A stretch of DNA of 64,000 nucleotides, taken from the NCBI RefSeq assembly GCF_036345995.1, contig NZ_CP107796.1, positions 1,116,001 through 1,180,000 of the forward strand. Direction: 5' to 3'. Source of the DNA: Streptomyces sp. NBC_00557. GTDB lineage: Bacteria; Actinomycetota; Actinomycetes; Streptomycetales; Streptomycetaceae. The notes under the pieces are model-generated. The model was given only the letters and a program-made list of their open reading frames with translations. It was not told the DNA's origin and made no database searches. The first letter of the stretch is position 1, and each line of letters begins with the position of its first letter. Positions 44,047-53,992 of this stretch are shown here, in pieces. Made by a program: the position numbers and the translations under genes.

Positions 44047-45027
44047 ATGACGACCGATACGACCATGACGCCCCCGGAGGCGGCCGCCGTGCCGCCCCCG
44101 GGCGCCTCGCCCGCGCGCACGCGCGCCGCACACGGCCACGGCCGTCTGCTGACCCGCCGCGACCGCGTCACGCTCGCCCTGATGGCGGGCGTGCCGACGA
44201 TCCTGCACGTGCTCCTGGTGTGGGTCACCGCGATCGCCTCGATCTTCCTCGCCTTCACCACCTGGGACGGCATCGGGTTCGACTCGATCAAGTGGGTGGG
44301 CCTGGACAACTTCAAGCAGCTCTTCAGCGACAACCCGCAGTTCTGGCCGGCCGTCCAGCACAACGTGATCTGGTTCGTCGTGCTGATCCTGATCCCGACG
44401 CCGTTCGGCCTGTTCCTGGCCGTGCAGCTGGACAAGCGGATCCGGTTCAGCCGGGTCTACCAGACGGCGTTCTTCCTGCCGGTCGTCATCTCGATGGCCT
44501 GCATCGGCTTCGTCTGGCAGCTCGTCTACAACCCGGACACCGGTCTGATCAACAGCATCATCGGGGCCAACAAGCCCGGCCACTACATCGACTGGATCGG
44601 CGACCCGCACCTCAACCTGTGGGCGGTCCTCATCGCCGCGTCCTGGCGGCACACCGGCTACATGATGATTCTGTATCTGGCCGGCCTGAAGAGCGTCGAC
44701 CCCTCGCTCAGGGAGGCCGCCGCGCTGGACGGCGCGGGCGAGTGGCAGACGTTCAAGAGCGTCATCTTCCCCACCCTGCGCCCGACCAACACGGTCGTGC
44801 TGGTCGTCACCATCATCGAGGCGCTGCGCGCCTTCGACCTGGTCTTCGTCTTCAACAAGGGCGCCCAGGGCACCGAGTTGCTGTCGATCCTGGTCACCAA
44901 CAACATCATCGGCGAGTCCAGCCGCATCGGTTACGGCTCCGCCATCGCCGTCGTCCTGCTGGTGATCTCCCTCGCGGTGATCATCCCGTACCTGATCGCC
45001 ACCTTCCGGAAGGAGCGGCGCGCATGA
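44047..45027 (+). CDS. Carbohydrate ABC transporter permease 1 (MalF/UgpA-like)
   Basis: A 326-aa permease with six main hydrophobic segments after a roughly 40-residue Pro/Ala-rich cytosolic N-terminus. The EAA loop is REAAALDGAGEWQTFKSVIFPTLRP near residue 222. The start is uncertain: GTG 44035 overlaps the preceding stop as GTGA and is in frame, ATG 44047 lies 8 bases after the stop. Its own stop overlaps the next ATG. Confidence 0.92.
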   Translation: MTTDTTMTPPEAAAVPPPGASPARTRAAHGHGRLLTRRDRVTLALMAGVPTILHVLLVWVTAIASIFLAFTTWDGIGFDSIKWVGLDNFKQLFSDNPQFWPAVQHNVIWFVVLILIPTPFGLFLAVQLDKRIRFSRVYQTAFFLPVVISMACIGFVWQLVYNPDTGLINSIIGANKPGHYIDWIGDPHLNLWAVLIAASWRHTGYMMILYLAGLKSVDPSLREAAALDGAGEWQTFKSVIFPTLRPTNTVVLVVTIIEALRAFDLVFVFNKGAQGTELLSILVTNNIIGESSRIGYGSAIAVVLLVISLAVIIPYLIATFRKERRA

Positions 45028-45917
45028 GCAGCACCACCGTCGCGGCGCCGCTGAAGCGGCGCGCCCCGATCCGCCCGGCCCGCGTCCTGCTGCACGTCTT
45101 CCTCGCCGGTACGGCGCTGGCGTGGCTGGCGCCGCTGCTGTGGGCGATCTTCTCGGCCCTGCGGCCGTACAGCGAGACCAGCGCCAAAGGCTACGTCTCC
45201 TGGCCGGACAAGCTGACGTTCGAGAACTTCACGAACGCCTTCAAACAGTCCGACATGCTGCACTACTTCGGCAACACGCTGGTCATCGCGGTGCCGGCGG
45301 TACTGCTGACCCTGTTCCTGTCCTCCTGCGTCGCCTTCTACGTCGCCCGCTTCGACTTCCGCCTGAACCTCGCCCTCCTGCTGGTCTTCACGGCCGGCAA
45401 CCTGCTCCCGCAGCAGGTCATCATCACCCCGCTGTACCGGCTGTACCTGCTGACGAACCTGCCGGGCATCACCCAGAGCGGCAAGCTGTACGACTCCGCG
45501 CTCGGCCTGGTCCTCATCCACGTGGCGTTCCAGTCCGGGTTCTGCGCGTTCGTGCTCAGCAACTACATGCGGTCGCTGCCGCACGAGCTGACGGAGGCCG
45601 CGCTGGTCGACGGCGCCTCGGTGTGGCGGCTGTACTGGCAGATCACGCTGCCGCTGTGCAAGCCGGCGATGGCGGCCCTGGCGACCCTGCTGTCGATCTG
45701 GATCTACAACGACTTCTTCTGGGCACTGGTACTGATCTCGACCGGCCAGAACATGCCGATCACCTCGGCCCTGAACAACCTCTCCGGCCAGTACTTCACC
45801 GACCCCAACCTGGTCGCCGCCGGCTCCCTGCTGACCGCGATCCCCACACTGATCGTGTACTTCGCCCTCCAGCGCCAGTTCGTCAGCGGCCTGACGCTGG
45901 GTTCCAACAAGGGCTGA
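45024..45917 (+). CDS. Carbohydrate ABC transporter permease 2 (MalG/UgpE-like)
   Basis: A 297-aa permease with six hydrophobic segments. The EAA loop is LTEAALVDGASVWRLYWQITLPLCKP near residue 190, and the C-terminus FALQRQFVSGLTLGSNKG is typical of MalG-type partners. It is coupled by an ATGA overlap to permease 1. No ATPase gene follows, so a shared ATPase such as MsiK presumably drives this transporter. A hairpin at 45929-45971 ends the operon. Confidence 0.93.
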   Translation: MSSTTVAAPLKRRAPIRPARVLLHVFLAGTALAWLAPLLWAIFSALRPYSETSAKGYVSWPDKLTFENFTNAFKQSDMLHYFGNTLVIAVPAVLLTLFLSSCVAFYVARFDFRLNLALLLVFTAGNLLPQQVIITPLYRLYLLTNLPGITQSGKLYDSALGLVLIHVAFQSGFCAFVLSNYMRSLPHELTEAALVDGASVWRLYWQITLPLCKPAMAALATLLSIWIYNDFFWALVLISTGQNMPITSALNNLSGQYFTDPNLVAAGSLLTAIPTLIVYFALQRQFVSGLTLGSNKG

Positions 45918-45928
45918 GCGGGCCGCCC

Positions 45929-45971
45929 GTCACCCGGGCCGGTACGGAGACGGTGTGCCGGCGCGGGTGAC
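45929..45971. terminator. Bidirectional hairpin between converging genes
   Basis: GTCACCCGGGCCGG (45929-45942) pairs with CCGGCGCGGGTGAC (45958-45971) with one mismatch; loop 15 nt. It lies between the permease stop and the convergent kinase stop. Confidence 0.7.
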
Positions 45972-45973
45972 CT

Positions 45974-46915
45974 TCAGCGGCGCTCGGCGTGCGTGAGCAG
46001 GACCGCCAGCTGGTCGACGAGAGCGATGAACCCATCGAGCCGCGCCCCTCGGCGGGCCACCCGGAATCCCTGACGGCGGCCGTGGAACGCCGCCTGGACC
46101 GCGTGCAGTTGGGCCCAGCGCCGGACGCGTTCGCGATCGAGCCCCGCGGCATCGGAGAAGACGGCGAGGGCGCGGCGCACCGCCTTCGGCAGCTCGCCGG
46201 CCGTGGCCCGCTGCGCCGCGTAGGTCTTCAGCAGCGTGCCCCCGTCGTACGCCGGGTCGCCTGCGTATCCCTTGGGGTCGACCGCGAGCCACGGTTCACG
46301 GTCGGCGCGCAGGATGTTGCGGGCGTGCAGGTCACCGTGCACGAGCGTGTCCGCCCGGCCGTGGCCCAGCTCGCGTACGGTCGCCACGGCGGCGTCGACC
46401 ACGTGCCGCGGCAGCCGGTGCGGCAGCGTCGCCGCGTCGGTGCGCAGCCGCTCCTCCCAGGCGGCGGCCCGGTCCCGCAGCCGGGGCAGTCCGGGCGGTG
46501 CGGGCACGGCGAGACGGCGGCTGATCCGGCCGGCGACCGCGAGGAGTTCGTCGTCGTCGGTCGTCTGCGCCAGGGTCGTGGTGTGGGCGCGCTCCAGCAG
46601 CATCGCGAAGCGTGCGTCGTCCCGCTCGTGCAGCAGCACGGCTCCCCGCCCGCGCCAGACCGTGAAGGCGTCGGGTTCGTGCACGTTGCCGGGGTGCGGG
46701 AAGGACACTTTCAGCACGGCCGCGTCCCCGGTCGCCGCCCGGCGCACCGGGACGATCACGCCGACGCCGCCGTGCGTGACCTCGCCGTCGGGCACGCAGT
46801 CCCAGCGTCGCAGGAGGTCGTCCACGATTCCGGGGACGGTGGCGAGCCAGGCCCGGCCGGCGGCTCCCTCGCGCTCGACGGTGCCGTGTACGAAAGCGTC
46901 CGGCAGTGCGATCAC
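45974..46915 (-). CDS. Aminoglycoside/hydroxyurea antibiotic resistance kinase, APH(6)-like
   Basis: A 313-aa phosphotransferase-fold protein. The catalytic loop is LVHGDLHARNILRA (HGDxxxxN, about 200-213) and the DFG-equivalent is WLAVDPKGYAGDPAYDGG. An N-lobe sheet contains VTHGGVGVIVPVRRAATGDAAVLKVSFP with a candidate ATP-binding Lys. These match the streptomycin 6-kinase/hydroxyurea phosphotransferase family. The GTG at 46915 has only a weak GGGA site; ATG 46966 would add 17 residues without family support. Whether it confers resistance is unknown, as many Streptomyces carry such genes outside antibiotic clusters. Confidence 0.85.
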   Translation of the reverse strand: MIALPDAFVHGTVEREGAAGRAWLATVPGIVDDLLRRWDCVPDGEVTHGGVGVIVPVRRAATGDAAVLKVSFPHPGNVHEPDAFTVWRGRGAVLLHERDDARFAMLLERAHTTTLAQTTDDDELLAVAGRISRRLAVPAPPGLPRLRDRAAAWEERLRTDAATLPHRLPRHVVDAAVATVRELGHGRADTLVHGDLHARNILRADREPWLAVDPKGYAGDPAYDGGTLLKTYAAQRATAGELPKAVRRALAVFSDAAGLDRERVRRWAQLHAVQAAFHGRRQGFRVARRGARLDGFIALVDQLAVLLTHAERR

Positions 46916-46972
46916 CTGGCGTCCCGCCCTCGTCGTCGACCGCCGTCCGGCGTGGTCGCCGGACATGACCGA

Positions 46973-47004
46973 GGGGTGGTGCCGGATCGTTCCGGTACCA
47001 CCCC
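46973..47004 (-). terminator. Terminator of tRNA-Pro copy 2
   Basis: GGGGTGGTGCCGG (46973-46985) pairs with CCGGTACCACCCC (46992-47004), one G-T wobble, 6-nt loop. It lies 20 bases past the tRNA 3' end. Confidence 0.75.
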
Positions 47005-47024
47005 TGACCTGCGTTTTCCGCACG

Positions 47025-47098
<74 letters not shown>

Positions 47099-47205
47099 AT
47101 GCGTTCACCCACGGTGACCCGTGTGATCGCGCGAACAGCACTTTACCCCACCTACGGGGGTGGGCCGAAGAGGGCCCGGGGGGTGAGCCGGGGAGAATCG
47201 GTCGT

Positions 47206-47712
47206 ATGACGAACGCGGGCGCATGGGATGCCAGGGACCGGGACGCGGAGGGGCGGGCGCGCAGTGCGAGGCCCCGGGACGGGCTCGGCCGGCCGCTGCC
47301 GTACGGCACGGAGGGCGTCCCCCGGCAGCCGGAGGGAGTCGTACGGGCGCCGGCGGAGACGGTCGCCGAGGCGCAGGCGCTGCTGGACGCGGGGAAGCCG
47401 TTCCACGCGCACGAGGTGTTCGAGGACGCCTGGAAGTCGGGGCCCGAGGACGAGCGCACGCTGTGGCGGGGGCTTGCCCAGCTGGCGGTGGGGCTGACGC
47501 ACGCGGCGCGCGGGAACGCCGTCGGCGGGGCCCGGCTGCTGCGGCGCGGCGCGGGGGCGCTCGCGGAGTGGGAGACCGGCGAGGGCGAGGACCGGCCGTA
47601 CGGGATCGACCTCGCCGGGCTCGCCCGGTGGGCGCGGGAGCTGGCGGACCGGGTGGAGGGCGGGGCACCGCCCGTGGACGCGGCCGGGGAGGCGCCCCGG
47701 CTGCGGTCCTGA
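47206..47712 (+). CDS. DUF309 domain-containing protein
   Basis: A 168-aa protein. Residues 1-50 are polar and variable. Residues 55-125 are the DUF309 helical pair: AQALLDAGKPFHAHEVFEDAWKSGPEDERTLWRGLAQLAVGLTHAARGN in outline, with the conserved FxAHExxE and WxGLxQLA elements. Function of the domain is unknown. A GAGAAT box ends 7 bases before the ATG, consistent with a leaderless transcript. The 64 bases to cobF hold that gene's promoter. Confidence 0.85.
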   Translation: MTNAGAWDARDRDAEGRARSARPRDGLGRPLPYGTEGVPRQPEGVVRAPAETVAEAQALLDAGKPFHAHEVFEDAWKSGPEDERTLWRGLAQLAVGLTHAARGNAVGGARLLRRGAGALAEWETGEGEDRPYGIDLAGLARWARELADRVEGGAPPVDAAGEAPRLRS

Positions 47713-47779
47713 CGGATCCGCGAGGGTGGGGGGTGCGGGCGGTGCGGGCGCTGTCAGTGGCGTACGGCAGACTCGGGGC

Positions 47780-48553
47780 GTGCGAAAGATTCATGTCATC
47801 GGTATCGGCGCGGGCGACCCCGACCAGCTGACCCTGCAGGCGGTCAAGGCGCTGCGGAGCACGGACGTGTTCTTCCTGCTCGACAAGGGCGAGGTGAAGA
47901 GCGATCTCACCCAGCTCCGCCGGGACATGCTGGACGCGCATCTGCCGGAGGGCTCGTACCGGGTGGTTCAGGCCCGTGACCCCGAGCGGGACCGGACGGC
48001 GGGCGGGGCGGCGTACTCGCCGGCGGTGGAGGACTGGCGCAGCGCCCGCGCCGGGATCTACGAGCGGCTGATCGCCGAGGAACTGGGCGAGGACGGCACG
48101 GGCGCGTTCCTGGTGTGGGGCGATCCCGCCCTGTACGACAGCACGCTGGGGATCCTCCAGGAGGTGCTGGCCCGCGGCACGGTCGCGTTCGAGTACGACG
48201 TCGTGCCCGGCATCAGCAGCGTCTCCGCGCTGGTCGCCCGCCACCGCACGGGCCTGAACCGGGTGGCCCGGCCGGTGCAGATCACCACCGGGCGCCGGCT
48301 GGCCGAGGGCTTCCCGGAGGGCGTGGACGACGTGGTGGTGATGCTGGACGCGCACCAGGCCTTCCGGCGGTACGCCGACGACGACATCGACATCTACTGG
48401 GGGGCCTACATAGGCACTCCGGACGAGATCCTGGTCTCCGGTCCGATCGCCGAGGCCGCTCCGCGCATCGAGCGGGTGCGGGCCGAGGCACGCGAGCGCA
48501 AGGGATGGATCATGGACACCTACTTGCTGCGCAGAAACCCCGGGGAGCAGTAG
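47780..48553 (+). CDS. cobF: Precorrin-6A synthase (deacetylating)
   Basis: A 257-aa SAM-dependent tetrapyrrole methyltransferase. VRKIHVIGIGAGDPDQLTLQAVKAL is the family N-terminus, VVPGISSVSALVARHRTGLNRVARPVQITTGRR is the SAM/substrate segment, and DDVVVMLDAHQAFRRY is CobF-specific. It methylates C1 of precorrin-5 and releases the acetyl side chain in aerobic cobalamin synthesis. CAGACT (47768-47773) lies exactly 6 bases before the GTG, so a leaderless mRNA is likely. It is convergent with cobK; other cob genes are not in the window. Confidence 0.93.
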   Translation: MRKIHVIGIGAGDPDQLTLQAVKALRSTDVFFLLDKGEVKSDLTQLRRDMLDAHLPEGSYRVVQARDPERDRTAGGAAYSPAVEDWRSARAGIYERLIAEELGEDGTGAFLVWGDPALYDSTLGILQEVLARGTVAFEYDVVPGISSVSALVARHRTGLNRVARPVQITTGRRLAEGFPEGVDDVVVMLDAHQAFRRYADDDIDIYWGAYIGTPDEILVSGPIAEAAPRIERVRAEARERKGWIMDTYLLRRNPGEQ

Positions 48554-48621
48554 GGGTCAGGAGGGCGCGAAGCACCGGGACGAGGTCCTGCGTACCGTCG
48601 GCCGGATCCGCGCGTTGCTCC

Positions 48622-49368
48622 TCAGCCCGGGCCGAGCCCCAGCCGCTCCAGTGCGCCCGCCACGTCGGGCACCGCCGTCACCCCCTGCGGCAGCGGCGGG
48701 CGGCGTACGACGACCACGGGCAGGGCGAGTTCCCGCGCGGCCGTCAGTTTCGCCGCCGTCGCCTCGCCGCCGCTGTCCTTGGTGACCAGCACCTCGATGC
48801 GGCGGGAGCGGAGCAGTCCGGTCTCGTCGGCCACCGTGAACGGGCCGCGGGCGAGGACCACTTCGGTGTGCGGCGGCATGGGCGGCTCCGGCGGCTCCAC
48901 CGACCGTACGACGAACTGCAGGTCCGTCAGGTGGGCGAACGCGGCGAGGCCCAGGCGTCCGGTGCTCAGGAACACCCGGCGGCCGAGACCGGGGAGGGCC
49001 TCGGCGGCTCCGGCCAGGGACGGGGCGTCGTGCCAGCGGTCGCCGGGACCGGGGCGCCAGCCGGGGCGGCGCAGGACGACGAGGGGAACGCCGGTGGCCG
49101 CCGCCGCGCGGGCCGCGCTCGCCGTGATGGTCTCGGCGAAGGGGTGGGTGGCGTCGACCAGGGCGTCGACGTGGTGCGTGCGCAGCCAGCCGGCCAGACC
49201 CTCCGCGCCGCCGAAGCCGCCGGTCCGTACCTCGCCCGCCACCGCTGCCGGCCGTGCGACCCGGCCGGCCAGGGACGTGGTGACCCGGACGCCGGGCCGG
49301 GCGGCGAGGTCGGCGGCGAGGCGGCGGGCCTCGGCGGTGCCGCCGAGGACGAGGACGTGCGCGGGCAT
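48622..49368 (-). CDS. cobK: Precorrin-6A reductase (CobK/CbiJ family)
   Basis: A 248-aa reductase converting precorrin-6A to precorrin-6B with NADPH. VLVLGGTAEARRLAADLAARPGVRVTTSLAGRV (residues 5-37), VDALVDATHPFAETITASAARAA, PLVVLRRPGWRPGPGDRWHD and IEVLVTKDSGGEATAAKLTAA are family motifs. It converges on cobF with a 68-base gap and is divergent from a HAD phosphatase gene. It acts directly after CobF in the pathway, yet is on the opposite strand. Confidence 0.93.
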   Translation of the reverse strand: MPAHVLVLGGTAEARRLAADLAARPGVRVTTSLAGRVARPAAVAGEVRTGGFGGAEGLAGWLRTHHVDALVDATHPFAETITASAARAAAATGVPLVVLRRPGWRPGPGDRWHDAPSLAGAAEALPGLGRRVFLSTGRLGLAAFAHLTDLQFVVRSVEPPEPPMPPHTEVVLARGPFTVADETGLLRSRRIEVLVTKDSGGEATAAKLTAARELALPVVVVRRPPLPQGVTAVPDVAGALERLGLGPG

Positions 49369-49429
49369 AGGGGTGAGCGTACGAGGTCGTTCGGGCCGGT
49401 CCGGTTGCCGGGTCGGTACGGTCGGAGCC

Positions 49430-50218
49430 ATGGGAACCGTGGCCTCCGTGCGTGCCGTGCTGATCGACGTCGACGGTGTGCTCACCGTGTCCTGGAAGCC
49501 GCTGCCGGGTGCGGTGGAGGCGCTGCGGGCCGTCCGGGACGCGGGACTGGGGGTGGTCCTGGTGACCAACACCACCTCCCGGTCCCGGGCGTCCGTCGCG
49601 GGCTCGCTGGCGGACGCCGGGTTCCCGGTGGGCGCCGAGGACGTCCTGACGGCCCCCGTGGCCACCGCCGCCCACCTGGCCGGGGCCCGCGTGGCGCTGC
49701 TGAACAGCGGGGACGTCGGGGAGGACCTGGACGGGATCACCCTGGTCGGCGACGACGGCGAGGAGACACCGGACGTCGTCCTGCTCGGCGGCGCCGGGCC
49801 GGAGTTCGGTTACGAGGCGCTCAACCGCGCCTTCGGGCGCCTCCAGCGCGGCGCACGGCTCGTCGCCATGCACCGGAACCTGTACTGGCGGACGGCCGAC
49901 GGACTCCAGCTCGACACGGGAGCCTTTCTCGCGGGCCTGGAGGCGGCCGCCGGCGTCGAGGCGGAGGTCACGGGGAAGCCGTCGCGGGCCTTCTTCGAGG
50001 CGGCCCTCGGGCGTCTCGGGGCGGGCGCGGACGAGGCGTTGATGATCGGGGACGATGTCGAGCACGACGTGCTGGCGGCGCAACGCCTGGGCATCACCGG
50101 CGTGCTGGTGCGCACGGGCAAGTTCCTGCCGGAGACCCTGGAGCGGGCGAGCGGCGCCCCCGACCATGTGCTGGACTCCTTCGCGGACCTCCCCGCGCTG
50201 CTGGGGCTAGCGCAGTAG
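49430..50218 (+). CDS. HAD-IIA family phosphatase
   Basis: A 262-aa HAD hydrolase of the NagD/PNPase-like class. Motif I is LIDVDGVLTVSWKP (Asp nucleophile about 13), motif II is LVTNTTSRS, motif III Lys is in GKPSRAFFEAAL, and motif IV is ALMIGDDVEHDVLAA. The cap is of C2 type. Its phosphorylated substrate is unknown. TACGGT (49417-49422) lies 7 bases before the ATG, a leaderless-type arrangement. Its last 12 bases overlap the end of the convergent TauE-like gene. Confidence 0.9.
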   Translation: MGTVASVRAVLIDVDGVLTVSWKPLPGAVEALRAVRDAGLGVVLVTNTTSRSRASVAGSLADAGFPVGAEDVLTAPVATAAHLAGARVALLNSGDVGEDLDGITLVGDDGEETPDVVLLGGAGPEFGYEALNRAFGRLQRGARLVAMHRNLYWRTADGLQLDTGAFLAGLEAAAGVEAEVTGKPSRAFFEAALGRLGAGADEALMIGDDVEHDVLAAQRLGITGVLVRTGKFLPETLERASGAPDHVLDSFADLPALLGLAQ

Positions 50219-50980
50219 GAGCTGCACCCCGCCCACGATGGTCGCCGCGATCACGAGTTGTTCGAAGAGCCGCTGGTTGATCCTCTTCACAGCCCACTTG
50301 CCGAACAGCGCGCCGGGCACGACGAACACCGCGAGCGCCGCGTCGAGCAGCAGCGAGCGCCCGTCGATCAGTCCGAGGCCGGCGCTGAACGGCACCTTGG
50401 AGACGTTCACGATCAGGAAGAAGAACGCCGAGGTGCCGAGGAAGCCCAGCTTCCGGAAACCGGCCGACAGCAGGTACATCGACATCACCGGGCCGCCCGC
50501 GTTGGCGACCATCGTGGTGAACCCGCCGAGCACGCCGTACGAGCGGGCCTTGGCGCGGCCGGTGCGCGTGGTCACCGCCTCGGGCGCCCGCGCCGCGTCC
50601 GGCGTGCGCCGCCGCCACAGGGTCACCCCGGCCATCAGCAGCAGGATCGCCCCGATGGAGGTCCGGACGATCCCGTCGTCGGCCCACATCAGGAACAGCG
50701 TGCCGGCCACCACCCCGGCCGCGACGGCCGGGAACAGCCGCCACAGGGTGGGCCAGTGGGCGTGCCGCCGGTAGGTGAGGACGGCGAGCACGTCGCCGGT
50801 GATCAGGACGGGCAGCAGGATGCCGGTGGAGGCGCGGGCCGGGAGGACCGCCGCGAAGACGGCGAGGCTCACCGTGTTGGCCCCGCTCACGGCGGTCTTG
50901 GAGAAGCCGACGAGGAGGGCCGCGAAGGCGAGCGCCGCGAACCCCCAGCCGGATATGTGCCAGAGCGTCATCGTGTTCAT
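50207..50980 (-). CDS. TauE/SafE family sulfite/anion exporter
   Basis: A 257-aa membrane protein with about eight hydrophobic segments. The family's LLVGFSKTAVSGANTVSLAVFAAVLPARASTGILLPVLITGDV in outline is at residues 21-65, and the second half repeats it with GGFTTMVANAGGPVMSMYLL. It probably exports a small anion such as sulfite, a sulfonate or a related organic acid. No sulfur gene is adjacent. The start ATG 50980 lacks a clear ribosome-binding site. Confidence 0.9.
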   Translation of the reverse strand: MNTMTLWHISGWGFAALAFAALLVGFSKTAVSGANTVSLAVFAAVLPARASTGILLPVLITGDVLAVLTYRRHAHWPTLWRLFPAVAAGVVAGTLFLMWADDGIVRTSIGAILLLMAGVTLWRRRTPDAARAPEAVTTRTGRAKARSYGVLGGFTTMVANAGGPVMSMYLLSAGFRKLGFLGTSAFFFLIVNVSKVPFSAGLGLIDGRSLLLDAALAVFVVPGALFGKWAVKRINQRLFEQLVIAATIVGGVQLLLR

Positions 50981-51076
50981 GCGGGGACCGATGCTATGTA
51001 CGGACAAGGCTCCGGCGTAAGGACCGTCTCGCCAGGTGGCCCCTGCCGCGGCCCCCGCCGCCCGCGGCGGACGCCG

Positions 51077-52591
51077 TTACGGCCGCTCGGCGTAGCGCGC
51101 CCGCAGCTCGCGCTTCAGCACCTTCATGCTGGGCCCGAGCGGCATCGCGTCGGTGAACTCCACGCGCCGCGGGTACTTGTGCCGGCCCAGGTGCTCCTTG
51201 GACCACTCGGTGATGGCGGCGGCGTCGGGCGCGGCGCCGGGCGCGGGTACGACGACGGCGCACACCTCCTCGCCGTGCAGTTCGTCGGGCAGCCCGATGA
51301 CCGCGACCTGGGCGATGCCGGGGTGGCGCATCAGCACCTCCTCGACCTCCCTCGGGTAGACGTTGTAGCCGCCGCGGATGATGACGTCCTTCTTGCGGTC
51401 GACGATCCTGAGGAAGCCGTCCTCGTCCTTGGTGCCCAGGTCGCCGGTGCGGAACCAGCCGTCGACCACGGCCTCGGCGGTGGCCTCGGGCCGGCCGAGG
51501 TAGCCGGAGAAGACGTTGTGGCCGCGGATGACGACCTCGCCCAGCTCGCCCGGCGGCAGCAGCTCGATGCGGCCCTCCGCATCGGCGCGGGCGATCTCCA
51601 CGTCGATGCCCCACAGCGGGTGGCCGATGGTGCCGGGGCGGGTGCCGAACACGGGCTGGTTGACGGTGGCCGTCGGCGAGGTCTCCGACAGCCCGTAGCC
51701 CTCGTAGACCGTCGCCCCGAAGGCCTTCTCGAACCGCTCCAGCACGGCGACCGGGAGCGAGGCCCCGCCGGAGATGCACACCCGCAGGGCGGGCAGCGCC
51801 GTTGCGTCCTGGGCCGCCGCGGCGAGCGCGGTGAACATGGTCGGCACGCCGTGGAAGGTGTTCACGCCCTCCGCGACCATCAGCTCGATGGCGCGGGCCG
51901 CGTCGAAGCGGGGCAGCAGCACGAGCGTGGCGCCCGCCCGCCAGGTGGAGTTGAGCGACACGGTCTGGCCGAAGGCGTGGAACAGCGGCAGCGCGCCGAG
52001 GGCGATGTCGTCGGCGCGGATGTCGTTGGCGTCGAAGGCGTTGACAGTCGCGTTCATCACGATGTTGAAGTGGCTGAGCACCGCGCCCTTCGGGACGCCG
52101 GTCGTGCCGCTCGTGTAGAAGACGACCGCCGGGTCGTCGGCGGCGCGGGTGACGTACGAGCGCAGCGGCTCGGCTTCGGCCGCGCGCTTGTCGAACTCCT
52201 CGCCGAGGACGGCGACGCGGACGCCGGTGGCCTCGGCGGCGGCCCGGCCGGTCGCCGCCTGGGCCGGGTGGACGAGCAGGAGTGCGGCGCCGCTGTCCCG
52301 CAGCACGTGCTCGACCTCGCCGGCCGACAGCAGCAGGTGCACGGGGACGACGACTCCGCCCGCCGCGACGACGGCGTAGTAGGCGAGGGGGAACTCGGCG
52401 GTGTTGGGGGCCATCAGGGCCACCCGGTCGCCCGGCCGTATTCCGAGACCGGTGAGCGCGCCCGCCTGGGCCAGGGACCTGCGCCACACGTCGGCGAAGG
52501 TGAGCCGCAGCCCGCCTTCGACCAGGGCCGTCTTGTCGGGGCGGCGCCGGGCGTTCTCGGCGAGGATGGCTGCGACGGACAGGGTTGCCAT
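51077..52591 (-). CDS. Long-chain fatty acid--CoA ligase (AMP-binding)
   Basis: A 504-aa acyl-adenylate-forming enzyme. The P-loop-like A3 motif is FYTSGTTGVPKGAVLSH (about 163-179). A5 is YEGYGLSETSP, A7 is DGWFRTGDLG, A8 is DRKKDVIIRGGYNVYPREVE, and the C-terminal catalytic Lys is in GPSMKVLKREL, where most members have GK. It activates a fatty or related carboxylic acid to the CoA thioester. It follows the thiolase gene on the same strand (62-base gap with GGAG), so both should act in fatty acid breakdown. Confidence 0.92.
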   Translation of the reverse strand: MATLSVAAILAENARRRPDKTALVEGGLRLTFADVWRRSLAQAGALTGLGIRPGDRVALMAPNTAEFPLAYYAVVAAGGVVVPVHLLLSAGEVEHVLRDSGAALLLVHPAQAATGRAAAEATGVRVAVLGEEFDKRAAEAEPLRSYVTRAADDPAVVFYTSGTTGVPKGAVLSHFNIVMNATVNAFDANDIRADDIALGALPLFHAFGQTVSLNSTWRAGATLVLLPRFDAARAIELMVAEGVNTFHGVPTMFTALAAAAQDATALPALRVCISGGASLPVAVLERFEKAFGATVYEGYGLSETSPTATVNQPVFGTRPGTIGHPLWGIDVEIARADAEGRIELLPPGELGEVVIRGHNVFSGYLGRPEATAEAVVDGWFRTGDLGTKDEDGFLRIVDRKKDVIIRGGYNVYPREVEEVLMRHPGIAQVAVIGLPDELHGEEVCAVVVPAPGAAPDAAAITEWSKEHLGRHKYPRRVEFTDAMPLGPSMKVLKRELRARYAERP

Positions 52592-52653
52592 GCGGTGGTG
52601 CTCCGTTTCCCTTGCTGCGGCTCGACTGACCGGTTGCCCCCGTTGGCTGTGCG

Positions 52654-53841
<1,188 letters not shown>

Positions 53842-53905
53842 GGCTTCGACTCCTGACCTGCGACCGGCCGACGTCGCTGTCGGCCGGCGGACCACACGGG
53901 ACTTA

Positions 53906-53931
53906 ATTAGCACTGCTAGTTTTGGACTATA
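53906..53931. promoter_or_regulatory. Palindrome and -10 box between the thiolase and lipase genes
   Basis: TAGCA-C-TGCTA (53908-53918, within ATTAGCACTGCTAGT) is a dyad of the kind bound by TetR-type fatty acid regulators. On the minus strand TATAGT (53931-53926) is a strong -10 whose start point would fall inside the dyad. Confidence 0.55.
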
Positions 53932-53992
53932 GACCGCCGACCGGCCCGCTGGGAAGATCCTCCCCGAGCTTCACCGACCCACCGGAGGAGAC

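Noticed and set aside
45974..46915. Calling the APH-like gene a confirmed streptomycin resistance gene
   Set aside because: The kinase motifs support the family only; there is no antibiotic biosynthesis cluster here and substrate residues cannot be judged by eye.
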